Of a stretch of 64,000 nucleotides of DNA, positions 16,280 to 29,427 are shown in pieces. The stretch is from assembly GCF_030816715.1 (NCBI RefSeq), contig NZ_JAUSYH010000001.1:4092001-4156000 (forward strand), written 5' to 3'. Every line of letters starts with the position of its first letter. Positions within the stretch are counted from its first letter, which is position 1. A program made the translations under genes and the position numbers. The notes under the pieces were generated by a model. That model ran no database searches, was not told where the DNA came from, and saw only the letters and a list, made by a program, of their open reading frames with translations. Origin of the DNA: Streptomyces achromogenes (GTDB taxonomy: Bacteria > Actinomycetota > Actinomycetes > Streptomycetales > Streptomycetaceae).

Positions 16280-17091
16280 CAGTGGTGTCCTTCGGCGGGC
16301 GAGGAGACGGCCACGGCGGGCAGCGGGGCGCCGGGCAGGGCCAGCGAGTGCAGCAGCCGGGTCAGTTCGGCCGGGGCGTTCAGGAACGCGTAGTGCGCGC
16401 CGGGCAGTTCGGTGAAGGTGACCTGCTCGGACCACTCCTGCCAGCCGGTCAGCTCGGCGGGCTCGATCTCCGGGTCCTCGCTCCAGGTGAGGGCGGTGAC
16501 GGCGAAGGGCAGCCGGACCGGCTCCGGCCGGTGGTAGACGCGGTTGGCGTCGAGGTCCTGGTGCAGCACGTGCAGGGTCAGTTCGATCAGCATGGGGTGC
16601 GCCTCGCCGCCGCGGGCGACGACGAGTTCCGACAGCTCGGCGCCGAGTGCCTCGTCGGTCATGTCCAGGAACCGGTCCTTGGGGCAGTCCTGCGGGGCCA
16701 CTTGCGCGGAGACGACGACCTCGCGCGGCACCGGTCCGCCCAGCTCCGCGAGGCGCAGCGCGGTCTCGAAGGCGGGCAGGGAGCCCGCGCAGTGCCCGAA
16801 GAACACGGCCGGCCGGTCGAGGTAGGGCAGCAGCTCGTCGGCGAGGTTCTTCGCGAGGTCCTGGTAGGTGCCGTAGTGGGCCTCGCGGAAGCGGTTCTCG
16901 CGTGCCGGCAGCTGCACGGGGCAGATCTCGACGTCCCCGATCATCCGCGGCCACCGGTTGAACATCGAGGCGCCGACGCCCGAGTACGGGAAGCAGAAGA
17001 CGCGGGCGGCCGCGTCGTCCGACGGCTTGCGCAGCAGGGAGCGCGGGAACTTCGCGGGGGCGGTCGGGGCGGCGTGGGCGGATGCGGTCAT
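16279..17091 (-). CDS. Type II thioesterase-like protein with Cys nucleophile
   Basis: 270 residues, alpha/beta hydrolase of the type II thioesterase family. The nucleophile elbow reads FFGHCAGSLPAFE, so the usual catalytic Ser of GHSxG is replaced by Cys; the Asp (WSEDPEIEP) and His (PGAHYAF) are in place. Cys nucleophiles are known in a few release TE domains that form strained rings or favour transfer over hydrolysis, but are less common in stand-alone enzymes. It could edit carrier domains or act as an acyl-transfer catalyst moving residues between carriers. The longer N-terminus (about 25 Ala/Pro-rich residues) is variable. Overlaps the exporter by 4 nt upstream and the A-PCP by 1 nt. 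Confidence 0.85.
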   Translation of the reverse strand: MTASAHAAPTAPAKFPRSLLRKPSDDAAARVFCFPYSGVGASMFNRWPRMIGDVEICPVQLPARENRFREAHYGTYQDLAKNLADELLPYLDRPAVFFGHCAGSLPAFETALRLAELGGPVPREVVVSAQVAPQDCPKDRFLDMTDEALGAELSELVVARGGEAHPMLIELTLHVLHQDLDANRVYHRPEPVRLPFAVTALTWSEDPEIEPAELTGWQEWSEQVTFTELPGAHYAFLNAPAELTRLLHSLALPGAPLPAVAVSSPAEGHH

Positions 17092-18356
17092 GCCTTGCTC
17101 TTCTCTGCGGCCTCGGCCCCGGCCTCGTGCCCGGCCTCCGATTCGGGTACGTCGGTCACGGTGCGCACCGAGCGCAGCAGCAGGACGGCCGGTCCCGCGA
17201 GCGTGATCAGCGCGGCGGCTCCGTACAGCGCGGTCTGCACGCCCACGGCGTCTGCCACCGGACCGGCGCCCGCCATGCCCAGCGGCACCAGGGCGAAGGA
17301 GCCCAGGGACTCGTAGGACATGACGCGCGACAGGGCGTGCGGCGGCACGTTCTTCTGCAGCGCCGTGTCGAGCAGGACCTCGTAGACGTCGATGACGATG
17401 CCGGCCAGGAAGGTGGCGACGGCGATCGCGGCGAGCGGTGCCTCGGCGGCCATGAGCAGCACCGACAGCGGGAAGCCCATGGTGAGGAGGGCGGCCGCGC
17501 GCACCGGGCGGCGCGGCCGGATCTTGATGGCCACCACGCTGCCCACGATGAAGCCGAGGGCCTGCGCGATGAGCACCACGCTCCAGGCGCCGGCCCCGCC
17601 CAGCGACCGGTCGGCCATGACCGGCCCGAGGACGTAGAAGCTGCCGGCGAGCAGGACGTTGACGTAGGCGAGTTGGGAGACCATCACCCAGACCCACTGC
17701 TTGGCCGTGAACTCCTGCCAGCCCTCGCGGATCTGCCGGATCAGCGTGGGCGCGTCGGACGGCGGCGGCTGGTGGGCGACCTTGACGCCGAGCAGCAGCA
17801 GCGCGGAGAGCGTGAAGGTCGCGGCGGGCACGACCATGGTGTTCCCGGCCCCGATGGTGGAGACCAGCACACCGCCCAGGGCGGCGCCGAGGATGCCGCC
17901 GCCCCGCATCGAGAGCTTGAGCAGGGAGTTGGCGGACTGCAGGTCGCCGCCCGAGACGAGCAGCGGCATCGCGGAGCGCGAGGCGGGCTCGAAGAGCGCG
18001 GTCGCCGCTCCGGCGAGGGCCGCGAAGCCGGCCAGCATCCACGGGGTGGCGTGTCCGGTGATGACCAGGACGGCGGCGAGCCCCTGGGTGAGGCCGGCGG
18101 CCAGGTCGGCGCCGACCATGACGCGCAGTTTCGGCAGCCGGTCGGCGATCGCCCCGCCGAGCAGGACGAACGTGACCTGGCTGAGCAGCCGCGCGGCCAG
18201 GACGACGCCGAGCATCGTCGGGGAACCGCCGGGCAGGTGCAGCACGGTGAACGCGAGCGCGATCGGGGCGATCGCGTTGCCGAGCAGGGAGGTGGACCTG
18301 GCGGCGAACAGCGCGAGCACGGAGCGGTCCTTCAGGACCGCGAAGTCGCTGGTCAT
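17088..18356 (-). CDS. MFS exporter of the NRPS operon
   Basis: 422 residues with twelve predicted membrane helices of the MFS type (enterobactin-exporter EntS-like/MFS_3). The loop-2 signature GGAIADRLPKLRVMV lies near 65-80. In the third gene position of an NRPS operon, it most likely exports the peptide product and gives self-protection. I start it at ATG 18356, which overlaps the MbtH stop (ATGA); upstream in-frame codons belong to the MbtH gene. The C-terminal tail is charged (Glu/Lys/Ala). Confidence 0.9.
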   Translation of the reverse strand: MTSDFAVLKDRSVLALFAARSTSLLGNAIAPIALAFTVLHLPGGSPTMLGVVLAARLLSQVTFVLLGGAIADRLPKLRVMVGADLAAGLTQGLAAVLVITGHATPWMLAGFAALAGAATALFEPASRSAMPLLVSGGDLQSANSLLKLSMRGGGILGAALGGVLVSTIGAGNTMVVPAATFTLSALLLLGVKVAHQPPPSDAPTLIRQIREGWQEFTAKQWVWVMVSQLAYVNVLLAGSFYVLGPVMADRSLGGAGAWSVVLIAQALGFIVGSVVAIKIRPRRPVRAAALLTMGFPLSVLLMAAEAPLAAIAVATFLAGIVIDVYEVLLDTALQKNVPPHALSRVMSYESLGSFALVPLGMAGAGPVADAVGVQTALYGAAALITLAGPAVLLLRSVRTVTDVPESEAGHEAGAEAAEKSKA

Positions 18357-18558
18357 ACCGGTGCGCCCTCCTCGACGGGGGCGGGACGCAGGTCGGTCCA
18401 GTTCGCCTCCACGTAGGCGAGGCACGCCTCACGGCTGTCGGTCGGCAGGACCACCGACCAGCCGGCCGGCACCTCGGCGAACTCGGGCCACAGCGAGTGC
18501 TGTCCCCGGGCGTTGACGATCACCTGGAAGCGACCGGTCTCGTCGTCGAACGGATTGG

Positions 18559-18562
<4 letters not shown>
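18353..18562 (-). CDS. MbtH-like protein, adenylation-domain partner
   Basis: 69 residues with all family hallmarks: NPFDD at the start, the NxxxQxSxWPxxxxxPxGW core (here NARGQHSLWPEFAEVPAGW) and the final WTDLRP. MbtH-like proteins bind and activate adenylation domains. Located immediately after the large NRPS with 4-nt overlap (ATGA), it probably supports one or both of its A domains and perhaps the separate A-PCP. Confidence 0.97.
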
Positions 18563-24354
<5,792 letters not shown>

Positions 24355-24437
24355 GCTCAGATCCCCCGATTCCGAGAAGGGTGCGACGTACGTCCGCACT
24401 CGACCGAGTGATCGGCGGAACCGTACTGATGGCGAGA

Positions 24438-24466
24438 ACATAAGATCACTTGCCAGATCTTGTCAA
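24438..24466 (-). promoter_or_regulatory. Promoter of the NRPS operon with embedded ACTTGCCA element
   Basis: On the minus strand a perfect -35 TTGACA (24461-24466) is followed after 17 nt by TTATGT (24438-24443), placing the transcript start about 75 nt before the NRPS ATG. The plus-strand octamer ACTTGCCA (24448-24455) lies in the spacer and recurs at 24771-24778 in front of the regulator gene, making it a candidate operator. Confidence 0.65.
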
Positions 24467-24470
24467 TCCA

Positions 24471-24499
24471 TTGCCTAACCCGAGGCAGCTCGCTACCTT
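24471..24499 (+). promoter_or_regulatory. Possible divergent promoter for the small peptide gene
   Basis: TTGCCT (24471-24476) and TACCTT (24494-24499) are spaced 17 nt on the plus strand, directly back to back with the NRPS promoter. The match to the vegetative consensus is moderate. It would give a leader of about 98 nt before the peptide ATG at 24604. Confidence 0.4.
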
Positions 24500-24603
24500 C
24501 AGGAGGTAACCCCTGATCAGACGCTTCGGGCCACCGCCCGGACCGATCGTCGCCGCCGCCCGGCCCGACCCTGGTCCAAGGCGGCGAAGAGAAGGAGAAC
24601 CCC

Positions 24604-24735
24604 ATGAAACGCATCAGCCGTATACTTCTGGCCGCCCTCGCCGTACTCACCCTGGGCGCCCCCGCGGCCGTCGTCGCTCAGGGCGGCCAACCCATGCGGA
24701 ACACGGCGCAGCAGGCGTCCATCGAATGGCCGTGA
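24604..24735 (+). CDS. 43-residue exported peptide, candidate signal for the adjacent TPR regulator
   Basis: Short gene, 43 residues. The start ATG 24604 follows a strong AGAAGGAG (24590-24597) at 6-nt spacing. The N-terminus is a textbook Sec signal: MKRISR, then the hydrophobic run ILLAALAVLTLGAPAAVV, with a likely signal-peptidase site after AVVA (about residue 25). The remaining 18 residues (QGGQPM, then RNTAQQASIEWP) would be released outside. It lies between the NRPS promoter and an XRE-TPR regulator on the same strand, 107 nt ahead of it. Small exported peptides next to TPR regulators are the hallmark of peptide-pheromone (RRNPP-type) signalling in Firmicutes; here this is inference. 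Alternatively an unrelated small secreted protein. Confidence 0.65.
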   Translation: MKRISRILLAALAVLTLGAPAAVVAQGGQPMRNTAQQASIEWP

Positions 24736-24767
24736 TAACACTCGCCCACCGCGAATTCACTCACTGT

Positions 24768-24802
24768 TTGACTTGCCAAGTACCTGATTGACAACATTGC
24801 CA
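24768..24802 (+). promoter_or_regulatory. Promoter/operator region of the XRE-TPR regulator
   Basis: TTGACT (24768-24773) with CAACAT (24792-24797) at 18-nt spacing is a plausible promoter. ACTTGCCA (24771-24778) overlaps its -35 and TTGCCA recurs at 24797-24802. The same octamer is in the NRPS promoter spacer, suggesting that one protein, probably the XRE-TPR regulator itself, binds both. Confidence 0.5.
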
Positions 24803-24842
24803 GTCAGGGAGGGGGACACGGACACGAGCCTGGGGACGAAAC

Positions 24843-26045
24843 ATGCTGACGCAACCCTCATTCGGCCGCCGACTGAAGCAACTCCGGCAGCAGCGCGGAA
24901 AGACCCAGTCGGACCTCACCGGCCCCGGCATGTCCTCCGCCTACCTGTCGCGCCTCGAATCGGGCGCACGCCCCCCCACTGAGCGCGCCGTCGCCATCCT
25001 CGCGGAACGCCTCGGCGTCCCGGCCGGCGCCTTCGAGACGACGGATCCCTCAGGCCTGGTGGACGTCCTCGCCGCGGTGCTCGTGGTGGGCGACGAGTCG
25101 GGCCACGCCCGGCGGATGCTGGAGTCGGCGCTCTCCGGCGCCGAGCACGTGGACGTGGGCTTGCAGTGGCAGGCCCATGCCCACCTGGCCAGACTCCTCA
25201 CGGCCGACGGCGAGCGGTCCGAGGCGCGCACCACGCTGACCAAGTTGGCGGCGCTCTCGGACGAGCTCGGCCACGCCGTGCTGCGTGTCTACTCGCGCCT
25301 GCACCTCGCCCGCGTCCAGCGCGACCTGGGCGAGGCCGACTCGGCCCGGATCACCGCGCTCGAAGCGCTTCGAATCGGCAGCGAGGACTCCCTCGACAAC
25401 CACGACATGCTCCGATGTCGCCTGTTGCTCGCCTCGGTGACAGCCGAACTCGGGGACCTCGCCGAGGCCTTCCGCCTCAGCGAGGAGGCCTGCGCCCGAG
25501 TCGGCGGGCAGACCGGCGCGCTGGCGGCCCAGGCCCTATGGACCGCCGCGACAGTCTCGACCCGCAAGGGCAACTACGAGCTGTCTGCCTCCTTCCTGGA
25601 ACGGGCGATGACCGCACTGTCCAGCCGCGATGACCTGCTCCTGTGGATGCGCCTGCGCCACGCCGCCGCGGCGCTGGCCCTGCAGGCACTGCCGCCCGCC
25701 CCCGACAAGGCGCAGCGCTACCTGGACGAGGCACACCCCGCCCTGGAACTCGTCGGCACGGCGCAGCACCAGCAGGAGTGCGCCTTCCTGCACGCCCAAC
25801 TCGCCTACGTGCGAGGTGAGTACGAGGAGGCCGACCGCCACTGCGAACAGGCCGCCACCGAGAAGGTTCGGCTCAACTTCCGGGACCGGATCCGCTTGGA
25901 GATGCTCAAGGCGCAGATCCGCGTCAAACAGTCCGACCCGACGGCCCGCGCGCGCCTCTACGCCCTGGCAGCCGAGGCACAGGCCCACGGCATGCTCGAC
26001 CTCACCGCCGAGATATGGCGCGCAGCCTGCCTTGGGGACCAATAG
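24843..26045 (+). CDS. XRE-family regulator with C-terminal TPR domain
   Basis: 400 residues. A helix-turn-helix of the XRE/Cro type occupies about 7-62 (FGRRLKQLRQQRGKTQSDL, then SSAYLSRLESG and PTERAVAILAERLGV). The rest is a continuous series of helix pairs with TPR spacing (for example GDLAEAFRLSEEAC, GEYEEADRHCEQAA, RYLDEAHPALEL). Proteins with this plan include the RRNPP peptide receptors and various Streptomyces antibiotic-cluster regulators. ATG 24843 is the only sensible start. Divergent from the NRPS operon and downstream of the exported peptide gene, it is the obvious candidate pathway-specific regulator. Whether it activates or represses cannot be read from sequence. Confidence 0.85.
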   Translation: MLTQPSFGRRLKQLRQQRGKTQSDLTGPGMSSAYLSRLESGARPPTERAVAILAERLGVPAGAFETTDPSGLVDVLAAVLVVGDESGHARRMLESALSGAEHVDVGLQWQAHAHLARLLTADGERSEARTTLTKLAALSDELGHAVLRVYSRLHLARVQRDLGEADSARITALEALRIGSEDSLDNHDMLRCRLLLASVTAELGDLAEAFRLSEEACARVGGQTGALAAQALWTAATVSTRKGNYELSASFLERAMTALSSRDDLLLWMRLRHAAAALALQALPPAPDKAQRYLDEAHPALELVGTAQHQQECAFLHAQLAYVRGEYEEADRHCEQAATEKVRLNFRDRIRLEMLKAQIRVKQSDPTARARLYALAAEAQAHGMLDLTAEIWRAACLGDQ

Positions 26046-26187
26046 AACAGCCAGTGACGCCAAGCACTTGATCTTGCCTCGCTCTCCTACAGCTGACGTC
26101 GATCCGCCGCCGCGGCAGAGCCCGGCTCACGGCCTGGCCGGTCAACCGAGGCGTCCGCGGCGCAGACGCCGTCACGGCCACAGCACT

Positions 26188-26535
26188 TCAGGCAACGCAG
26201 GCTCGGCAAACCGCCCAGGGTTCGTCGATGCTGTGCACGCCGAGTGCGAGTGGGTCCAGCGACTGGCCCTGTCTCACATTCGGTGGTGACGGAGAGTGCT
26301 GCTGTCCGAGGAGGATGCGGTGCCGGAGCAGGGTGAAACCTGCTCGTCCGTGCATTTGGCGCGCGATCCGTTTGGTCTTGGTGTTGACGCCCTCACCACC
26401 CGCCGAGCCCGCGGACCCGTCGATGACAGGCGCGTTGCTCCCTGGACACCGGGACGGGTCTTCGCCGTCCGGGCCGGCATGCCCGAGCGGTTCCGGGCCA
26501 TGGTCGACCTGGGTGGCGGCTTCGGCTTGCGCCAA
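26188..26535 (-). pseudogene. C-terminal remnant of an ISL3-family transposase
   Basis: The minus-strand translation contains the end signature of ISL3/IS204/IS1165 transposases: GEGVNTKTKRIARQMHGRAG followed by FTLLRHRILLG. Only this C-terminal part (about 110 codons) is left; the upstream DDE core is missing and the frame upstream of 26535 is not maintained. It lies between the XRE-TPR regulator and conserved gpmA, just where the accessory block ends, so it likely marks a past insertion or the edge of the acquired DNA. Confidence 0.75.
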
Positions 26536-26610
26536 GGCTCTCGGTCAAGCACTCCGGCCGCCGCCGGGCCCGCCGCGCTGAGGTCCCACAGAGGGCCCAG
26601 GCCCACCAAA

Positions 26611-26649
26611 AAGCCCCCGACCTGCCAGGAAACCGCAGGTCGGGGGCTT
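26611..26649. terminator. Terminator of gpmA
   Basis: Perfect 15-bp arms (26611-26625 and 26635-26649) with a 9-nt loop and flanking A/T bases (CCAAAAAGCC on the plus strand, read as a U-run on the minus strand), starting 12 nt after the gpmA stop. It looks like a classical rho-independent terminator. Confidence 0.9.
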
Positions 26650-26661
26650 GCCGGTGTCTCG

Positions 26662-27423
26662 TTACTTCTTCTTGCCCTGGTTCTTCACTGCTTCGATCGC
26701 TGCTGCGGCTGCCTCGGGGTCGAGGTAGGTGCCGCCGGGGTTGAGGGGCTTGAAGGCGGCGTCGAGTTCGTAGGAGAGGGGGATGCCCGTCGGGATGTTC
26801 AGGCCCGCGATGTCGGCGTCCGAGACGCCGTCGAGGTGCTTGACCAGGGCGCGCAGGGAGTTGCCGTGGGCGGCGACCAGGACCGTGCGGCCGGCGAGGA
26901 GGTCGGGGACGATGCCGTCGTACCAGTAGGGGAGCATGCGGACGACGACGTCCTTCAGGCACTCCGTGCGGGGGCGCAGCTCCGGCGGGATCGACGCGTA
27001 GCGCGGGTCGTCCGACTGGGAGAACTCCGTGCCGTCCTCGAGGGCCGGGGGCGGGGTGTCGTAGGAGCGGCGCCACAGCATGAACTGCTCCTCGCCGAAC
27101 TCCGCGAGGGTCTGGGCCTTGTCCTTGCCCTGGAGGGCGCCGTAGTGGCGCTCGTTCAGGCGCCAGGAGCGGTGGACCGGGATCCAGTGGCGGTCGGCGG
27201 ATTCGAGGGCCAGCTGCGCCGTGCGGATCGCGCGCTTCTGGAGGGACGTGTGGACCACGTCGGGCAGGAGGTCGGCGTCCTTCAGGAGTTCGCCACCGCG
27301 GACCGCCTCCTTCTCGCCCTTCTCGTTGAGGTTGACGTCCACCCAGCCGGTGAACAGGTTCTTCGCGTTCCACTCGCTCTCGCCGTGGCGGAGGAGGATC
27401 AGCTTGTACGGTGCGTCGGCCAT
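26662..27423 (-). CDS. gpmA: 2,3-bisphosphoglycerate-dependent phosphoglycerate mutase
   Basis: 253 residues; interconverts 3- and 2-phosphoglycerate in glycolysis and gluconeogenesis. The catalytic phosphohistidine is His13 in LRHGESEWN, with NERHYGALQG and the second catalytic His in VAAHGNSLRALVKHL. Length and motifs are those of the dPGM family. ATG 27423 (MADAPYKLI) is the start used by homologues; sequence upstream is non-coding. It is a core gene and forms the conserved border to the right of the accessory NRPS block. Confidence 0.97.
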   Translation of the reverse strand: MADAPYKLILLRHGESEWNAKNLFTGWVDVNLNEKGEKEAVRGGELLKDADLLPDVVHTSLQKRAIRTAQLALESADRHWIPVHRSWRLNERHYGALQGKDKAQTLAEFGEEQFMLWRRSYDTPPPALEDGTEFSQSDDPRYASIPPELRPRTECLKDVVVRMLPYWYDGIVPDLLAGRTVLVAAHGNSLRALVKHLDGVSDADIAGLNIPTGIPLSYELDAAFKPLNPGGTYLDPEAAAAAIEAVKNQGKKK

Positions 27424-27606
27424 GCGTCCGAGCGTAATCGACGGCTCCGGTCGGTCGTACATCCGCTCATACAGCGGACATACCGGGGGCACACCGCCGC
27501 CGCGGACGACGACGATTGACGGTTTCCGTTAATCGAGTGGCCTCACCCCCGCTTCCCTCGTAAGTTCTGAGTGCCGCCTGCGCCGCTTACATCCGGGGGA
27601 TCCGCC

Positions 27607-28923
27607 ATGCCTGTCGCCGTCCTGAACCGTGCCGTCCGAGAGACGCTCTCCGGACTGCCCCGCGAGTTCTGGTGGCTGTGGACCAGCACCCTCGTCAACC
27701 GGCTCGGCGCGTTCGTCGCGACCTTCATGGCGCTGTACCTGACCCTCGACCGCGGCTACTCCGCCTCCTACGCCGGGCTCGTCGCCTCGCTGCACGGGCT
27801 CGGCGGGGTCGTCTCGTCGCTCGGCGGCGGGGTCATGGCGGACCGGCTCGGACGGCGGCCCACGCTGCTCGTCGCGCAGACCTGCACCGCCGCCTCCGTG
27901 GCGCTGCTCGGGTTCGTGGAGCATCCGGTCGCCATCGCCGGGGTCGCCTTCCTCGTCGGGATGGCCTCCAACGCCTCCCGTCCGGCCGTGCAGGCGATGA
28001 TGGCCGACATCGTGCGGCCCGAGGACCGGGTCCGCGCGTTCTCGCTGAACTACTGGGCCATCAACCTCGGGTTCGCCGTCTCGTCCATGGCCGCCGGGTT
28101 CATCGCCGAGGTCAGCTACCGGGCCGGCTTCCTCCTCGAGGCGGGGATGACGCTGGTCTGCGCGGTCGTCGTCTTCCTCAAGCTGCCCGAGTCGCGGCCC
28201 GTGCGGACGGACAAGGGCGTCCGCGACGGCGACTCGGTCGGGCTGGGGACGGTCCTGCGCGACGGACGGTTCATGAGCGTCGTCGGGTTGTCGTTCCTCG
28301 TGGCGCTCGTCTTCCAGCAGGGCGGCGTCGGCCTGCCCGTGGCGATGGGCGCGGCCGGGTTCACGCCGGCCGACTACGGCATGGCGATCGCCGTGAACGG
28401 CGTGCTCATCGTCGTGCTGCAGATCCCCGTGACGCGGTTCATCGAGCACCGCGATCCGCGCCGGCTCCTGGTGATCTCCTCGGTCCTCGCGGGGTACGGC
28501 TTCGGGCTCACCGCCTTCGCCGGGTCGGTCGGCGTCTTCGCGCTCACCGTCTGCGTGTGGACGCTGGCCGAGATCGTCAACGCCCCGACGCAGACGGGGA
28601 TCGTCGTCCGGCTCTCCCCCACCCACGGCCGCGGGCGCTACCAGGGCATGTACACGCTGTCGTGGGCGGTGGCGTCCCTGATCGCCCCGGTGATGTCCGG
28701 TGTCGTGATCGACCGGTTCGGCGCGGAGTGGCTGTGGGGGCTGTGCGCGGTCGTCGGGACGGCGGCGGGCGCCGGGTACGCCGTGCTGATGCGGCGGCTG
28801 CCGGACGAGGAGTCCGTCGCCGCCGACGCAGGCCACGCGACGGGGACCTCCTCCCCCGTCACCGACAGCCCGGTCACCGACAGCCCCGTCGGCGCCGCGA
28901 AGCCCGAGGTCGGCGCCGTCTGA
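27607..28923 (+). CDS. MFS transporter (drug-efflux type)
   Basis: 438 residues with twelve predicted helices and the loop-2 signature GGGVMADRLGRRPTLL near 80, so a proton-coupled major facilitator. The substrate cannot be told; neighbours (gpmA, DUF2000) give no hint. ATG 27607 is preceded by GGGGGAT; the C-terminus carries a duplicated VTDSP segment (PVTDSPVTDSPV) encoded by a short tandem repeat. Divergent from gpmA and convergent with the DUF2000 gene. Confidence 0.88.
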   Translation: MPVAVLNRAVRETLSGLPREFWWLWTSTLVNRLGAFVATFMALYLTLDRGYSASYAGLVASLHGLGGVVSSLGGGVMADRLGRRPTLLVAQTCTAASVALLGFVEHPVAIAGVAFLVGMASNASRPAVQAMMADIVRPEDRVRAFSLNYWAINLGFAVSSMAAGFIAEVSYRAGFLLEAGMTLVCAVVVFLKLPESRPVRTDKGVRDGDSVGLGTVLRDGRFMSVVGLSFLVALVFQQGGVGLPVAMGAAGFTPADYGMAIAVNGVLIVVLQIPVTRFIEHRDPRRLLVISSVLAGYGFGLTAFAGSVGVFALTVCVWTLAEIVNAPTQTGIVVRLSPTHGRGRYQGMYTLSWAVASLIAPVMSGVVIDRFGAEWLWGLCAVVGTAAGAGYAVLMRRLPDEESVAADAGHATGTSSPVTDSPVTDSPVGAAKPEVGAV

Positions 28924-28952
28924 CGAGTGGGGTCGCAGCGCCCTCGCGGCCG

Positions 28953-29378
28953 TCAGGAGTGCATCCGCGCCCCCTTCAGGGCCTTGTCCACCGCGTTCTT
29001 CGGGCCGTACACGGCCAGCCCGACCAGGTCCAGCTCGCCGGTGGGGACGGCGCGCACGGCGGCGCGGTTGTCGCGGTCGTTGCCGGTGGTGAAGAGGTCG
29101 CTCGTGAACACCGCGCGCGGGAGGGACCGGGAGAGCACGCGCGCGTGCGCGGTCTTCAGGGTCTCCTCGGCGCCCTCGAAGACCAGCACCGGCTGCCGGA
29201 ACATCGGCAGGCACGGGACGCCGTCCGCGTCCTCGTAAGGCTCCCCGATCACCTCGGGGAGCTTTGTGCCGAGTCCGCTGACCAGGAACGCGGTGACGTT
29301 CAGCCGCTGCCAGGTCTCCAGGTCCTCGCGCAGCAGGACGGCGATCTTCGTGTCGAATCGGATGGGTTCACTGTTCAT
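28953..29378 (-). CDS. DUF2000 family protein
   Basis: 141 residues, alpha/beta protein of the DUF2000 family (peptidyl-tRNA-hydrolase-like fold). Typical segments: FDTKIAVLLREDLETWQRLNV at the start, GEPYEDADG and the hydrophobic strand LDLVGLAVYGPKNAVDKAL at the end. Function unknown. ATG 29378 is preferred over upstream starts because the family begins just before the first strand. Divergent from the AraC regulator, which often accompanies DUF2000 genes in actinobacteria, so that regulator may control it. Confidence 0.8.
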   Translation of the reverse strand: MNSEPIRFDTKIAVLLREDLETWQRLNVTAFLVSGLGTKLPEVIGEPYEDADGVPCLPMFRQPVLVFEGAEETLKTAHARVLSRSLPRAVFTSDLFTTGNDRDNRAAVRAVPTGELDLVGLAVYGPKNAVDKALKGARMHS

Positions 29379-29427
29379 GCGGTGAGACTGCCGATCGGCG
29401 GACGTCCCCGTCTTGTACGTTCTTTGC

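Noticed and set aside
24843..26045. XRE-TPR protein as part of a toxin-antitoxin or phage system
   Set aside because: No toxin or phage gene nearby; TPR architecture and divergent NRPS operon fit a pathway regulator better.
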